A stretch of 12,945 nt of DNA, from the NCBI GenBank assembly GCA_964658455.1, contig CAZZZA010000086.1, forward strand, positions 1-12,945, in the 5' to 3' direction. A program made the translations under genes and the position numbers. The stretch's first letter is position 1; each line of letters begins with the position of its first letter. Source of the DNA: Lichenicola sp964658455 (GTDB lineage: Bacteria > Pseudomonadota > Alphaproteobacteria > Acetobacterales > Acetobacteraceae). Under the pieces are notes generated by a model, which searched no databases, was not told where the DNA came from, and saw only the letters and a list, made by a program, of their open reading frames with translations. This document shows, piece after piece, positions 1-7,684 of this stretch.

Positions 1-334
1 GCAGCCGATGGGCCAGCAGCAGATCCTGGTCAACCGCATCGATTACGGCCTCGACGTGCAGGCGGCCGGCGATGCGCCGCGCTGGCATCACGAAGGGTCG
101 TCGCAGAGCATGGGCGAGGATGCGCCGGGCATGCCGCCGCTCGGCCTGCTGCGGCTGGAGAGCGGCGTGCCGGAGGCGACGCGGTCGGCGCTGGCTGGGC
201 TGGGCTGGACCCTGGCGCCGTCGGATGGCGGCTATGGCCGCTACGAGGCGATCGAACACCGCATGTCCGGCCCGGACCGGGTCTATGCCGCCGCCAGCGA
301 GATGCGGGCAGACGGCTGCGCGCTGGCCTATTGA
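1..334 (+). CDS. ggt: gamma-glutamyltransferase, C-terminal part (5' end outside window)
   Basis: This is the last ~110 residues of a gamma-glutamyltransferase family protein. The enzyme is an N-terminal nucleophile hydrolase, usually exported to the periplasm, that cleaves the gamma-glutamyl bond of glutathione and related compounds and self-processes into two subunits. The open frame enters from the window's left edge (first complete codon at base 2) and ends at TGA 332-334. It reads QPMGQQQILVNRIDYGLDVQ followed by AAGDAPRWHHEGSS, the conserved tail pattern of the small subunit (MQPQGH-QILVN, then AGDAPR-HEG). The catalytic Thr and the Gly-Gly oxyanion loop lie upstream, outside the window, so activity cannot be judged. 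It converges on the regulator gene with a 23-bp gap. That gap holds a short GC-rich inverted repeat at 339-350 with no T-run. Family call strong; substrate unknown. Confidence 0.9.
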   Translation, partial: QPMGQQQILVNRIDYGLDVQAAGDAPRWHHEGSSQSMGEDAPGMPPLGLLRLESGVPEATRSALAGLGWTLAPSDGGYGRYEAIEHRMSGPDRVYAAASEMRADGCALAY

Positions 335-357
335 GGGCGGCGCAAGCGCCTCGCGCC

Positions 358-1212
358 TTACGCGGCGTCGGCGACGGGATGGTCGATCGCCGCCGGCCGG
401 GCATCCATCAGCGATTCGATCAGCCTGCGGTCGGCAGGGGTGACCGGGTTGTAGACGATCAGGCTGAGGTCGGGGCGGCCATCGACCGCGAACGCCGAGT
501 ATTCCAGCGTGATCGGTCCGACCACCGGGTGTTGCAGACGCTTCAGCCCGTCGCCGTGGGTCTGCACGTCGCTGTCGCTCCACATGGCGGCGAAATCGGG
601 GCTCGATCGGCATAGTTCGTCGACCAGGCCGGCGATCTCCGCATCGGCGCCGGCGCGTGCCGCATCCATCCGGAAGCTGGCGACGACGAACCGCGCCACC
701 GCGTCCCATTCCGGTTGCGCGGCGCGGATCCTGCCGTCGCTGAACATCATGCGCAGGATGTTGCGCTGGTCCGGCGGCAACGCCGCATAGTCGGTCAGCA
801 CGCAGGCGGCGGCACGGTTCCAGGCGACGATGTCCCAGGTGGCGGTGCGGATGATCGCAGGGCTGCTGCCCAGCACATCGAGCAGACGCTGCAGCCGCGG
901 GGTAATGCCGTCGCAGCCGCGATACTGCGCATCCGGCGGCCGGCCGAGGCCGAGCAGGAACAGGTGCTCGCGCTCGATGTCGGTCAGCTCGAGCGCGCCG
1001 GCGATGCGGTCGAGCACCGACGCCGAAGGCCTGCCGCCGCGCCCCTGCTCCAGCCAGGTATACCAGGTCGCGCTGATGCCGGCACGCTGCGCCACCTCCT
1101 CGCGGCGCAGGCCGGCGGTGCGGCGCCGTCCGCCGGCAAGCCCGAACGAGGCGGGATCGAGCTTAGTGCGCCGGTTGCGCAGATAGGTTCCAAGCGCCGT
1201 GCGGTCGGACAA
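358..1212 (-). CDS. XRE-family HTH regulator with MmyB-like ligand-binding domain
   Basis: This is a 284-residue DNA-binding regulator. An N-terminal helix-turn-helix spans about residues 36-74 and includes REEVAQRAGIS and the recognition-helix signature YTWLEQGR (51-58). It is followed by the MmyB-like sensor domain, with WDIVAWNRAA at 126-135 and HPVVGPITLEYSAF-VDG-PDLSLIVYNP at 228-256. Proteins of this type typically control an adjacent divergent oxidoreductase gene and themselves; the ligand is rarely known. The start is TTG at 1212, supported by GGAGG eight bases upstream and by the lack of a better ATG. The divergent SDR gene begins 110 bp away, and the spacer holds a perfect inverted repeat overlapping the predicted promoters, so autoregulation plus control of the SDR is the natural inference. 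Family call is firm; effector and targets are inferred. Confidence 0.9.
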   Translation of the reverse strand: MSDRTALGTYLRNRRTKLDPASFGLAGGRRRTAGLRREEVAQRAGISATWYTWLEQGRGGRPSASVLDRIAGALELTDIEREHLFLLGLGRPPDAQYRGCDGITPRLQRLLDVLGSSPAIIRTATWDIVAWNRAAACVLTDYAALPPDQRNILRMMFSDGRIRAAQPEWDAVARFVVASFRMDAARAGADAEIAGLVDELCRSSPDFAAMWSDSDVQTHGDGLKRLQHPVVGPITLEYSAFAVDGRPDLSLIVYNPVTPADRRLIESLMDARPAAIDHPVADAA

Positions 1213-1322
1213 GACAGCAGCCTCCGGACGTATCCTGTGACTTCTTATACCAGGATAACCTCTCCTCTTTAACAGGATGGATGGGGTGCCGATAGTCCAT
1301 CGGGTAGTTCTGGAGGACGGCC
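1213..1322. promoter_or_regulatory. Divergent promoter/operator region between regulator and SDR gene
   Basis: This 110-bp spacer serves two divergent genes. It contains the perfect 7-bp inverted repeat TATCCTG (1231-1237) / CAGGATA (1251-1257), with half-site centres 20 bp apart, about two helical turns. A related third half-site CAGGATG lies at 1273-1279. On the minus strand TTAAAG (1272-1267) and TATAAG (1249-1244), 17 bp apart, form a credible -35/-10 pair for the regulator. The weaker plus-strand pair TTATAC (1245-1250) / TTTAAC (1268-1273), also with a 17-bp gap, could serve the SDR gene. The inverted repeat brackets both -10/-35 boxes, as expected for an autorepressor site. SD sequences GGAGG precede both starts. 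Promoter boxes are by eye; no binding data. Confidence 0.6.
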
Positions 1323-2201
1323 ATGCATGTATTCGTGACGGGTGCGACCGGTTGGGTGGGCCACGCCCTGGTCGAGGACCTTCTCGGCGCCGGCCACCGG
1401 GTCACCGGGCTGGCCCGCTCCGACGACAAGGCGGCGACCCTCGCCAGCCTGGGCGCGACCGTGCTGCGCGGCACGCTGGACGATCTCGAAACGCTGGCCG
1501 GCGCCGCGTCGGCGGCGGACGCGGTGGTGCACACGGCGTTCAGCCATGATTTCTCCCGCGTCGTTGAGGGTTCGCTGCAGGACCGGCTGGCAATCGAGGC
1601 GCTGGGCGGTGCGCTGCTCGGGTCCGACCGGCCGCTGCTGGTGACGTCCGGCATCGCGCTGATCGCGCCGGGACGGGTGGCGACGGAGATGGACGGGCCG
1701 TCGTCGGTCCCGGACTTCCCGCGCCGCTCAGAGCAGACCGCACGGGCGCTGGCCGCGCGCGGGGTGCGGTCCGCCACGGTGCGGCTGCCGCCCTCGGTGC
1801 ACGGGCTCGGCGACCAGGGCTTCGTCCCGATCCTGGTGGCGCTGGCGCGCCGGACCGGCGTCTCCGCCTATGTCGGCGACGGGCTGAACCGCTGGCCGGG
1901 TGTGCACCGGATCGATGCGGCGCGGCTCTACCGGCTGCTGGTGGAACAGGGCCCGGTCGAGCCCGCCTATCACGCGGTCGCCGAGGAAGGCGTGTCCTTC
2001 CGCGAGATCGCCACGGTGATCGGCCGCCGGCTCGGGCTGCCGGTGGAACCACGCGACCCGTCGCATTTCGGCTGGTTCGGGCCGTTCGTCGGCCTGGACA
2101 TGCCGGCATCGAGCGCGCGAACCCGCTCGCTGCTCGGCTGGGAACCGGCCGGCCCGGACCTGCTCGGCGACCTCGACCAGCCGGGCTATTATCTCGGCTG
2201 A
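1323..2201 (+). CDS. Atypical SDR-family NAD(P)-dependent oxidoreductase/epimerase-like protein
   Basis: This 292-residue cytoplasmic protein has an N-terminal Rossmann fold. The glycine motif TGATGWVG (residues 6-13) fits the NAD(P)-binding GxxGxxG of extended and atypical short-chain dehydrogenases. Conserved later segments are LLVTSG (105-110), RLPPSVHG-GDQGFVP (154-169) and GDG-NRWPGVHRIDAARLYRL (from about 185). The canonical YxxxK catalytic pair is absent: the expected position reads RRSEQTA (134-140). That matches an atypical SDR subgroup rather than a classical dehydrogenase, so the reaction is unassigned. The ATG start has GGAGG six bases upstream. Divergent partner of the MmyB-type regulator, a common pairing that suggests inducible expression. 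It converges on the phosphoesterase gene with only 3 bp between stop codons. Confidence 0.9.
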   Translation: MHVFVTGATGWVGHALVEDLLGAGHRVTGLARSDDKAATLASLGATVLRGTLDDLETLAGAASAADAVVHTAFSHDFSRVVEGSLQDRLAIEALGGALLGSDRPLLVTSGIALIAPGRVATEMDGPSSVPDFPRRSEQTARALAARGVRSATVRLPPSVHGLGDQGFVPILVALARRTGVSAYVGDGLNRWPGVHRIDAARLYRLLVEQGPVEPAYHAVAEEGVSFREIATVIGRRLGLPVEPRDPSHFGWFGPFVGLDMPASSARTRSLLGWEPAGPDLLGDLDQPGYYLG

Positions 2202-2204
2202 GCG

Positions 2205-5018
2205 CTAGCGGCCGCCGCGGACAGGCGGGGCGGTGCCGCCGGGATGCAGGCCGCGCCAGAGCACGGCGTTGAACAGCTGCGTCGGCACCTTGTCCTCGTG
2301 GGTCCAGTCGTAGCCGCGCGTGCTGGCCGTCCACCAGGCCGCGTCGTGCGTCGAGCGCGGGAGCTCGCCCTGGAGTGCGGCATGGTCCCGCGGCAGTGGC
2401 AGGCCGGTCGCCAGCAGGTAGCGCGACGGCACCGCGTCGTAGTTCCAGTGCGCCTGCCGCAGATCGAAGAGGTCGGTCATCGGCGGCTGGGTGGCGTCGT
2501 TGATGTCGAGATGGCGGGTGCCGAGAATGTCCTCGATGGTGCGCAGCATGTTGACGGTGGTGTAGCGCGTCGACACCACCGCGCCGTGTTTGACGTAAGG
2601 CCCGATCACATAGGCGGTGCTGCGGTGGGCATCGACATGGTCCGGGCCGTCCTGCGCATCGTCCTCGACGACGAAGATCAGCGTGTCGCCGGCAAACCTG
2701 CTGTGCGCCACCCGGGCTGCGAGCAGGCCGACCGCGTAGTCGTTGTCCGCCTGCTGCAGTTCCGGCGTGTTCACCCCGTCGAGCGCCTCGGCGAAACTGC
2801 CCATGTGGTCGTGCATCAGCCGCACCAGCGAGAGCGACGGCAGCGTGCCGCGCCGCTCGTCGTCGCTGAACTCGCGGTCCCATTCGCGGTAGCGCCAGTA
2901 GTCCGGCATCTTGTTGTCGAAGCCGCGGAAATAGAGATCGGTGCGTGGCGCCAGATCGGGATTGACCGGCACCGCGACCGGCAGATGCCGCGCGAACGGC
3001 TCGCGTTCCTCCGGGAACGGCACAACGTCCTTGCCGACACTGCCATGGACGCCGTAGCGGTCGAGATCCTCGAAGAAACCGTAGTTGCGCACGCTCAGCC
3101 CGGCATCGAGCACCGCATTCCAGAGATAGCCGTGCTGCCGCCCGCCCGGCTTGCCGGCCGCGTCGTCGTCATCGTCCGGACCGTCCGGCGCCGCATCGTC
3201 GTTGGTCCCGGGCAGCAGGTTCGGATCGTCCGGATAGCGCGGCGCCGCGTCGCGTCGCGCGGCCAGCGTGGCGATGCCGACATCGACGCCACGATTCTGG
3301 CCCTCCGCCTCGTAGGGGGCGTCGGTCTTGCGCCCCGAATACTGCATCGGCACCAGCTTGGCGTTGACGTCGGTCTCGCGCGAGGCGGTGCTCCACTGCC
3401 AGCCATTGCCGCTGACCGCGCCGCTGTCGAGGAAATTGTCGAGATCGACGAAGTTGCTTGCCAGCGCATGGAAGTTCGGGGTGATCGCGGCGCCGAACTC
3501 GACGATCGACGGATCGCCGTTGCCGCGGCCGAGATCGCCCAGCACCTGGTCGTAGGTGCGGTTCTCCTTGATGATGTAGATGACGTGCCTGATGCGCGCA
3601 TGCAGCGCCGCCATCACCGACGCGTCGCGCGGGTCTGGCTTGCGGGTGAACCCGTTGTTCGCCGCCACCTGCAGCGTGAGCCGGCGCTGATCGGCGGCGC
3701 CTGGGATCGGTTCGGCCAGCAGCCCGGCCGCCTCCAGCGTCAGCACGTACTGGTTCTGCCGGCAGGTGGCGGCGTAGGGCACCGGCTGCGGCGCGCTATG
3801 GTCGATCGAGCCCTGGCAGCGGCCGGGATTGGCGCCGGGATCGCTCTTGCCGTTGACGACGTAGAGCCAGCCATCGGCGATGCCGACCGCGTTCGGATAC
3901 CAGCCGGTGGGCAGCAGCGCGGTGACGTGCGGGCGCGCCGACAGTGCCACCACCGCGACCGCGTTCTCGCCGCCGTTGGAGACGTAGAGCGTTGATTCGT
4001 CGGCCGACAGCGCCAGCGCGTTCGGGGCGGCGCCGCGATAGCGCCGCGGCAGAGGCAGCAGCCCGTCCGGCGCCGCCACCGGGATGGTGTCGATCACCCG
4101 GTTGGTCGCGGTGTCGATCACCTGCACGCTGTCGTCGTTGTCGCAGGCCACGTAGAGCCTGGTCGCGGCGCGGTTCAGCAGCATGCGGTTGGGGGTGCCG
4201 CGCACCGCGATCCTGGCACGGACCGACAGGCTGGCGCCGTCGATGCCGAGCACGTCGATCTCGCGGTCGCGCTGGCTCGAGACATAGGCGGTGCGGCCGG
4301 CGATCGCGACCCAGAACGGGCTCTCGCCGCCGGCCTGGCCGGATCGCGCCGGGTCGATGATGCCGGGGCGCAGATCGAGCGTGGCGCGCACCTGGCCGTG
4401 CTGCAGGTCGAGCAGCGAGACACTGTCGTTGTAGACGTTGGCGACCAGCAGCGCGCCGCCATCGTCGCTGACCGCCAGCCCGGCGGTGCTCGGGCCCTGC
4501 CGGTTGCCGTTGCCGCTGCCATGGCCGAGAGCGATCGGCGCCCCGCTCTGGCGCCAGCTTCCGTCGGCCTGCGCGTACGCATACACGCTGTCGCCGCCGC
4601 CGCTGCCGACATAGAAGCGGCGCCCGTCCGGCGAGAAGGCGATCCCGGCATAGGCGGCCGGGATGGTCAGCACCTGCCGCCGTACCGGCGCGTGATGGCT
4701 GATGTCGTAGACGAAGATGAATTCCTTCGAGGCGTCGCGGTCCTTGGCGCCGGCCGGGGTGCGCAGCGTGTTGTAGCCGCTGGTCAGCACCAGCAGCGTC
4801 GCGCGGTCCGGGCTGACCACCACCGACACCGCCTGTCCGGCGCGGAACGCGGGATAGGCGGCAAGGCCGGGATCGAGCGTCTGGAACAGCGCGCCGGGGG
4901 CCGCATCGGCGGTGATCGACTGGCCGGACGGGGTCGGCGCCGCGACGGCGGCGGCGCATGCGGCCCTGACGGCCAGGAGCGCGGCGAGGCCGGCGGCGGG
5001 TGCGAGCGTGCAACGCAT
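2205..5018 (-). CDS. Exported YncE-like beta-propeller / alkaline-phosphatase-superfamily phosphoesterase fusion
   Basis: This 937-residue two-domain protein is predicted to be exported. Residues 1-27 look like a Sec signal peptide (basic start, Ala/Leu core, AVAAP near the cleavage region). Residues ~55-395 form a YVTN/YncE-type beta-propeller with repeated blades such as SVVVSPDRATLLVLTSGYN, GIAFSPDGRRFYVGSGGGD and NALALSADESTLYVSNGGEN. Residues ~475-870 are a phosphoesterase domain of the alkaline phosphatase/phospholipase C-like superfamily. It has the metal/nucleophile-region motif KENRTYD (484-490) and the late metal-site motif VEDDAQDGPDHVDAHR (784-799). An Asp-rich stretch (about 606-621) interrupts the domain and may be a surface loop or cation site. 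The start has AGGAAG six bases upstream. It lies 52 bp downstream of the Hda-like gene on the same strand and might share its transcript. The substrate is unknown; a periplasmic phosphomonoesterase or phospholipase role is inferred from the family. Confidence 0.9.
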   Translation of the reverse strand: MRCTLAPAAGLAALLAVRAACAAAVAAPTPSGQSITADAAPGALFQTLDPGLAAYPAFRAGQAVSVVVSPDRATLLVLTSGYNTLRTPAGAKDRDASKEFIFVYDISHHAPVRRQVLTIPAAYAGIAFSPDGRRFYVGSGGGDSVYAYAQADGSWRQSGAPIALGHGSGNGNRQGPSTAGLAVSDDGGALLVANVYNDSVSLLDLQHGQVRATLDLRPGIIDPARSGQAGGESPFWVAIAGRTAYVSSQRDREIDVLGIDGASLSVRARIAVRGTPNRMLLNRAATRLYVACDNDDSVQVIDTATNRVIDTIPVAAPDGLLPLPRRYRGAAPNALALSADESTLYVSNGGENAVAVVALSARPHVTALLPTGWYPNAVGIADGWLYVVNGKSDPGANPGRCQGSIDHSAPQPVPYAATCRQNQYVLTLEAAGLLAEPIPGAADQRRLTLQVAANNGFTRKPDPRDASVMAALHARIRHVIYIIKENRTYDQVLGDLGRGNGDPSIVEFGAAITPNFHALASNFVDLDNFLDSGAVSGNGWQWSTASRETDVNAKLVPMQYSGRKTDAPYEAEGQNRGVDVGIATLAARRDAAPRYPDDPNLLPGTNDDAAPDGPDDDDDAAGKPGGRQHGYLWNAVLDAGLSVRNYGFFEDLDRYGVHGSVGKDVVPFPEEREPFARHLPVAVPVNPDLAPRTDLYFRGFDNKMPDYWRYREWDREFSDDERRGTLPSLSLVRLMHDHMGSFAEALDGVNTPELQQADNDYAVGLLAARVAHSRFAGDTLIFVVEDDAQDGPDHVDAHRSTAYVIGPYVKHGAVVSTRYTTVNMLRTIEDILGTRHLDINDATQPPMTDLFDLRQAHWNYDAVPSRYLLATGLPLPRDHAALQGELPRSTHDAAWWTASTRGYDWTHEDKVPTQLFNAVLWRGLHPGGTAPPVRGGR

Positions 5019-5070
5019 GACGGACTTCCTGTGGCGGGCGGTGGAACCTGATCGGCGAATCGGTGCGCGG

Positions 5071-5847
5071 TCACAACAGCAGCGCGGTGCCCTCGGTGCG
5101 ATCGCCGTCCTCTGCGTCGCCCGCGCCGTCGGCCAGCATCCGCGCCGCCAGCGCGCGCGAGATGCGGCCGCCGGTCGCCAGCGAGGCCTCGTCGAGCAGG
5201 CGGGCGGCGTCGCGCATCGCCGCCGGCGAGCGCGGCAGGCGCGGCATCAGCCAGTCGATCACCGCCGGCGCCACCGCGAGCTGGCGCTCGACCAGCAGCC
5301 GCAGCAGCAGGACCCGCAGCATCGGCTCGTCGGGGCGGCCGATCGACACCGAATGGGTGGCGCGCAGCCGGCTGCCCAGGTCCGGCAGCACCGTGCCCCA
5401 GCGCGACGGCGGGTCGCGCGCGGTCAGCAGCACCGGCAGGCCGCTCTCCTGGGCGGCGTTCAGCAGGTGCAGCAGCGCCGGCTCGTCGGTGGCGGCATCC
5501 GCGTCGTCGACCGCGATCGCCCGCCAGCGCCGCCGCAGGTCGAGCGCGCGCAGCGCGGTGCCGGGCAGCAGCAGCGCCTCGTGCTCGGCGGCCCAGACAT
5601 GCAGCAGGTGGGTCTTGCCGCTGCCGGCCTCGCCGCACAGCGCCAGCCGGCGCTGCGGCCAGCTGGCGGCGCCGGGCTGGGCCAGCCAGGCCAGCGCCGC
5701 GGCGTTGCAGTCGTCGGCGAGGAAATCGGCGCGCTCGAAACGGGGACGGTGCGCGAACGGCAGCGCCAACTGGCGAACCGGCCGCGCGGCTGGCTGCGCT
5801 GCCGGCCGGGTCTGGCGTGCCCCGTCATGACTGCCCGTCCGCTGCAC
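5071..5847 (-). CDS. hdaA: DnaA regulatory inactivator-like protein (Hda/HdaA)
   Basis: This 258-residue AAA+ protein is related to DnaA domain III and lacks the DnaA DNA-binding domain. QLALPF at residues 26-31 matches the N-terminal beta-clamp-binding motif of Hda (QL-LPF). A Walker A motif GEAGSGKT (72-79), a Walker B-like IAVDDAD (111-117), a sensor-1 region LPVLLTARD (137-145) and a box-VII-like LPDLGSRLRA (154-163) follow. By family knowledge, Hda bound to the sliding clamp stimulates DnaA-ATP hydrolysis to prevent over-initiation of replication. GTG at 5847 is the only plausible in-frame start ahead of the clamp motif; its SD is weak. An hda-like gene beside purM/purN is an arrangement I recall from alphaproteobacteria, which supports orthology. 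Divergent from purM; the phosphoesterase gene follows 52 bp downstream. Confidence 0.85.
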   Translation of the reverse strand: MQRTGSHDGARQTRPAAQPAARPVRQLALPFAHRPRFERADFLADDCNAAALAWLAQPGAASWPQRRLALCGEAGSGKTHLLHVWAAEHEALLLPGTALRALDLRRRWRAIAVDDADAATDEPALLHLLNAAQESGLPVLLTARDPPSRWGTVLPDLGSRLRATHSVSIGRPDEPMLRVLLLRLLVERQLAVAPAVIDWLMPRLPRSPAAMRDAARLLDEASLATGGRISRALAARMLADGAGDAEDGDRTEGTALLL

Positions 5848-5960
5848 CGCTTTGCGCGCCGCCCTGCCTGCCGTAAATGGTTCCAGACCCTGAAGCCCGA
5901 TCCCTTAGCCCAGTCCGGCCCGGTTGGCACCTGGGCGCAGTACTGTCCGGAGAATGCCCG
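5848..5960. promoter_or_regulatory. Divergent intergenic region between hdaA and purM
   Basis: This 113-bp spacer separates the divergent Hda-like gene and purM, so promoters for both should lie here. The only site I can point to with reasonable support is the purM Shine-Dalgarno GGAG at 5949-5952, eight bases before the ATG at 5961. I could not find a convincing -35/-10 pair with proper spacing on either strand, nor a recognisable purine operator or riboswitch fold. Confidence 0.35.
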
Positions 5961-7013
5961 ATGACCGAAACCTACCGCGACGCCGGGGTCGATATCGAGG
6001 CGGGCGAGGCGCTGATCGAGGCGATCAAGCCGGCGGCGAAGGCCACCGACCGCGCCGGCACCATGGGCGGGCTGGGCGGATTCGGCGCGCTGTTCGACCT
6101 GAAGGCGGCGGGCTTCGTCGATCCGGTGCTGGTCTCGTGCACCGACGGCGTCGGCACCAAACTGATGCTGGCGATCGAGACCGGGCGGCACGAGACGGTC
6201 GGCATCGATCTGGTGGCGATGTGCGTCAACGACCTGGTGGTGCAGGGCGCCGAGCCGCTGTTCTTCCTGGATTATTTCGCCACCGGCAAGCTCTCGGTGG
6301 CGGACGCGGCCCGTGTGGTCGGCGGCATCGCCGAGGGCTGCCGCCGCTCCGGCTGCGCGCTGGTCGGCGGCGAGACCGCGGAGATGCCGGGCATGTATGC
6401 GCCCGGACATTACGACCTGGCCGGCTTCGCGGTGGGGGCGGCCGAGCGCGGCGCGCTGCTGCCGGGCCGGATCGCGCCCGGCGACGTGATCCTGGGGCTG
6501 CGGTCGAGCGGCGTGCACTCGAACGGCTTCTCGCTGGTGCGCGACATCGTCGCCCGCGCCGGGCTGGACTGGTCCGCGCCGGCGCCGTTCGCGCCGGACC
6601 GCACGCTCGGCGAGGCGCTGCTGGAGCCGACCCGGCTCTATGTGCGACAGACGCTGGCGCTGGCCCGCGCCGGCCTGCTGCGCGGCGCGGCGCACATCAC
6701 CGGCGGCGGCCTGCCGGGCAACCTGCCGCGGGTGCTGCCGCCGGGCGTGGTGGCGGTGCTCGATGGCAACGCATGGCCGATGCCGCCGGTGTTCGGCTGG
6801 CTGGCGCAAACGGGCGGGGTGGCGCCGGACGAGATGCTGCGCGTGTTCAATTGCGGCATCGGCATGGCGCTGGTGGTGTCGAACACCCAGAGCGCCAGCG
6901 CGCTGCTGTCGGAGCTCGGCGAGGATGTGGTGCTGCTCGGGCGGATCGAGGCGGCCGGCGATGCGTCGGCGCCCGGCAGCCTGCGCTTCGAGCAGATGCC
7001 CGCCTTCGGATGA
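5961..7013 (+). CDS. purM: Phosphoribosylformylglycinamidine cyclo-ligase (AIR synthetase)
   Basis: This 350-residue cytoplasmic enzyme catalyses the ATP-dependent ring closure of FGAM to aminoimidazole ribotide, step five of de novo purine synthesis. Length and motifs match full-length PurM: the glycine-rich N-terminal segment MGGLGGFGALFDL (35-47), TDGVGTK (61-67), CVNDLVVQGAEPLFFLDYF (88-106), VGGETAEMPGMY (135-146), SSGVHSNGFSLVR (182-194) and HITGGGLPGNLPR (245-257). The chosen ATG at 5961 has GGAG eight bases upstream and matches the usual N-terminus. An upstream in-frame ATG at 5877 would add 28 unconserved residues with no ribosome site, so I rejected it. The stop overlaps purN as ATGA, indicating translational coupling in a purMN operon. 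Confidence 0.97.
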   Translation: MTETYRDAGVDIEAGEALIEAIKPAAKATDRAGTMGGLGGFGALFDLKAAGFVDPVLVSCTDGVGTKLMLAIETGRHETVGIDLVAMCVNDLVVQGAEPLFFLDYFATGKLSVADAARVVGGIAEGCRRSGCALVGGETAEMPGMYAPGHYDLAGFAVGAAERGALLPGRIAPGDVILGLRSSGVHSNGFSLVRDIVARAGLDWSAPAPFAPDRTLGEALLEPTRLYVRQTLALARAGLLRGAAHITGGGLPGNLPRVLPPGVVAVLDGNAWPMPPVFGWLAQTGGVAPDEMLRVFNCGIGMALVVSNTQSASALLSELGEDVVLLGRIEAAGDASAPGSLRFEQMPAFG

Positions 7014-7609
7014 GCCGACGCGAGCGGGTCGCGGTCCTGATCAGCGGCCGCGGCAGCAACATGGAGGCGCTGATCGACGCGGCGCGCGACCCGGCCTATC
7101 CGGCGGAGATCGCGCTGGTGATCGCCAACAATCCGGACGCGCCGGGGCTGGACACGGCCAGGGCGTCGGGGATCCCGGCGCTGGCGATCGACCACCGGCC
7201 CTACAGGCGCGACCGCGAGGCGCACGAGCGGGCGATCGACGCGGCGCTGCGCGAGGCCGGCATCGACTGCGTCTGCCTGGCCGGCTACATGCGGCTGCTG
7301 ACGCCGTTCCTGACCACGCGCTGGTCCGGGCGGATGCTGAACATCCATCCCAGCCTACTGCCGGCCTATCCCGGGCTGCACACGCACGAACGGGTGCTGG
7401 CGGCCGGCGAAACGCGGCATGGCTGCACGGTGCATCTGGTGACCGACATCATGGACGAGGGGCCGGTGCTGGGCCAGGCCGAGGTGCCGGTGCTGCCCGG
7501 CGACACGCCGGAAACGCTGGCGGCACGGGTGCTGGCGCAGGAGCACGTGCTGTATCCGGCGGTGCTGGCGCGGCATGCGAGCGGACTGGAGTCAGGTGCC
7601 AGCGACTGA
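7010..7609 (+). CDS. purN: Phosphoribosylglycinamide formyltransferase (GAR transformylase)
   Basis: This 199-residue enzyme transfers a formyl group from 10-formyltetrahydrofolate to GAR, step three of purine synthesis. It shows the phosphate-binding loop SGRGSNMEAL (12-21), the LAGYMRLL segment (90-97), the folate/catalytic core LNIHPSLLPAYPG (110-122) and DIMDEGPVLGQ (146-156). The catalytic trio N111, H113 and D149 corresponds to Asn106/His108/Asp144 of the E. coli enzyme with a constant offset of five. The ATG at 7010 overlaps the purM stop (ATGA); the open frame extends far upstream only as a shadow of purM. The tail is slightly extended and unconserved. Converges on a DUF2142 gene with a 75-bp spacer holding a nested hairpin. 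Confidence 0.97.
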   Translation: MSRRERVAVLISGRGSNMEALIDAARDPAYPAEIALVIANNPDAPGLDTARASGIPALAIDHRPYRRDREAHERAIDAALREAGIDCVCLAGYMRLLTPFLTTRWSGRMLNIHPSLLPAYPGLHTHERVLAAGETRHGCTVHLVTDIMDEGPVLGQAEVPVLPGDTPETLAARVLAQEHVLYPAVLARHASGLESGASD

Positions 7610-7622
7610 ACGACAGGCCGTT

Positions 7623-7666
7623 TTCGTGCAACCCGCTCGATCGGGCGGGTGGGCTTCGATCACGAA
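7623..7666. terminator. Possible bidirectional hairpin between convergent genes
   Basis: The spacer between purN and the DUF2142 gene holds nested inverted repeats. The inner arms ACCCGC (7631-7636) / GCGGGT (7645-7650) extend through a G-T and a C-G pair to an 8-bp stem with a 4-base loop. The outer arms are TTCGTG (7623-7628) / CACGAA (7661-7666). The location suits termination of both converging transcripts, but neither strand has a clear T-run after the stem, so the call is tentative. Confidence 0.35.
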
Positions 7667-7684
7667 CCAGCAACGCCACGCCGC

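Noticed and set aside
339..350. GGCGC-AA-GCGCC inverted repeat between the first two convergent genes as a terminator
   Set aside because: The stem is short, the loop is too small unless the stem shrinks to 4 bp, and there is no T-run; such repeats arise by chance at this GC content.
1540..2883. A 447-codon minus-strand open frame across the SDR gene and phosphoesterase 3' end
   Set aside because: It spans two confident convergent genes, is rich in Arg/Ala/Pro with no domain pattern, and is a frame shadow.
2244..3995. A 583-codon plus-strand open frame antisense to the phosphoesterase gene
   Set aside because: It lies wholly inside a well-supported gene on the other strand, has no recognisable domain, and long antisense frames are common in DNA this GC-rich.
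5460..6809. A 449-codon minus-strand frame across the Hda-like gene start and purM
   Set aside because: It is antisense to purM and out of frame in the Hda-like gene; composition is Arg/Gln/His-rich shadow sequence.
5924..7609. A long plus-strand frame suggesting a 561-residue protein ending in PurN
   Set aside because: Only the PurN part is real; the upstream portion is the out-of-frame shadow of purM, and the ATGA overlap gives the true purN start.
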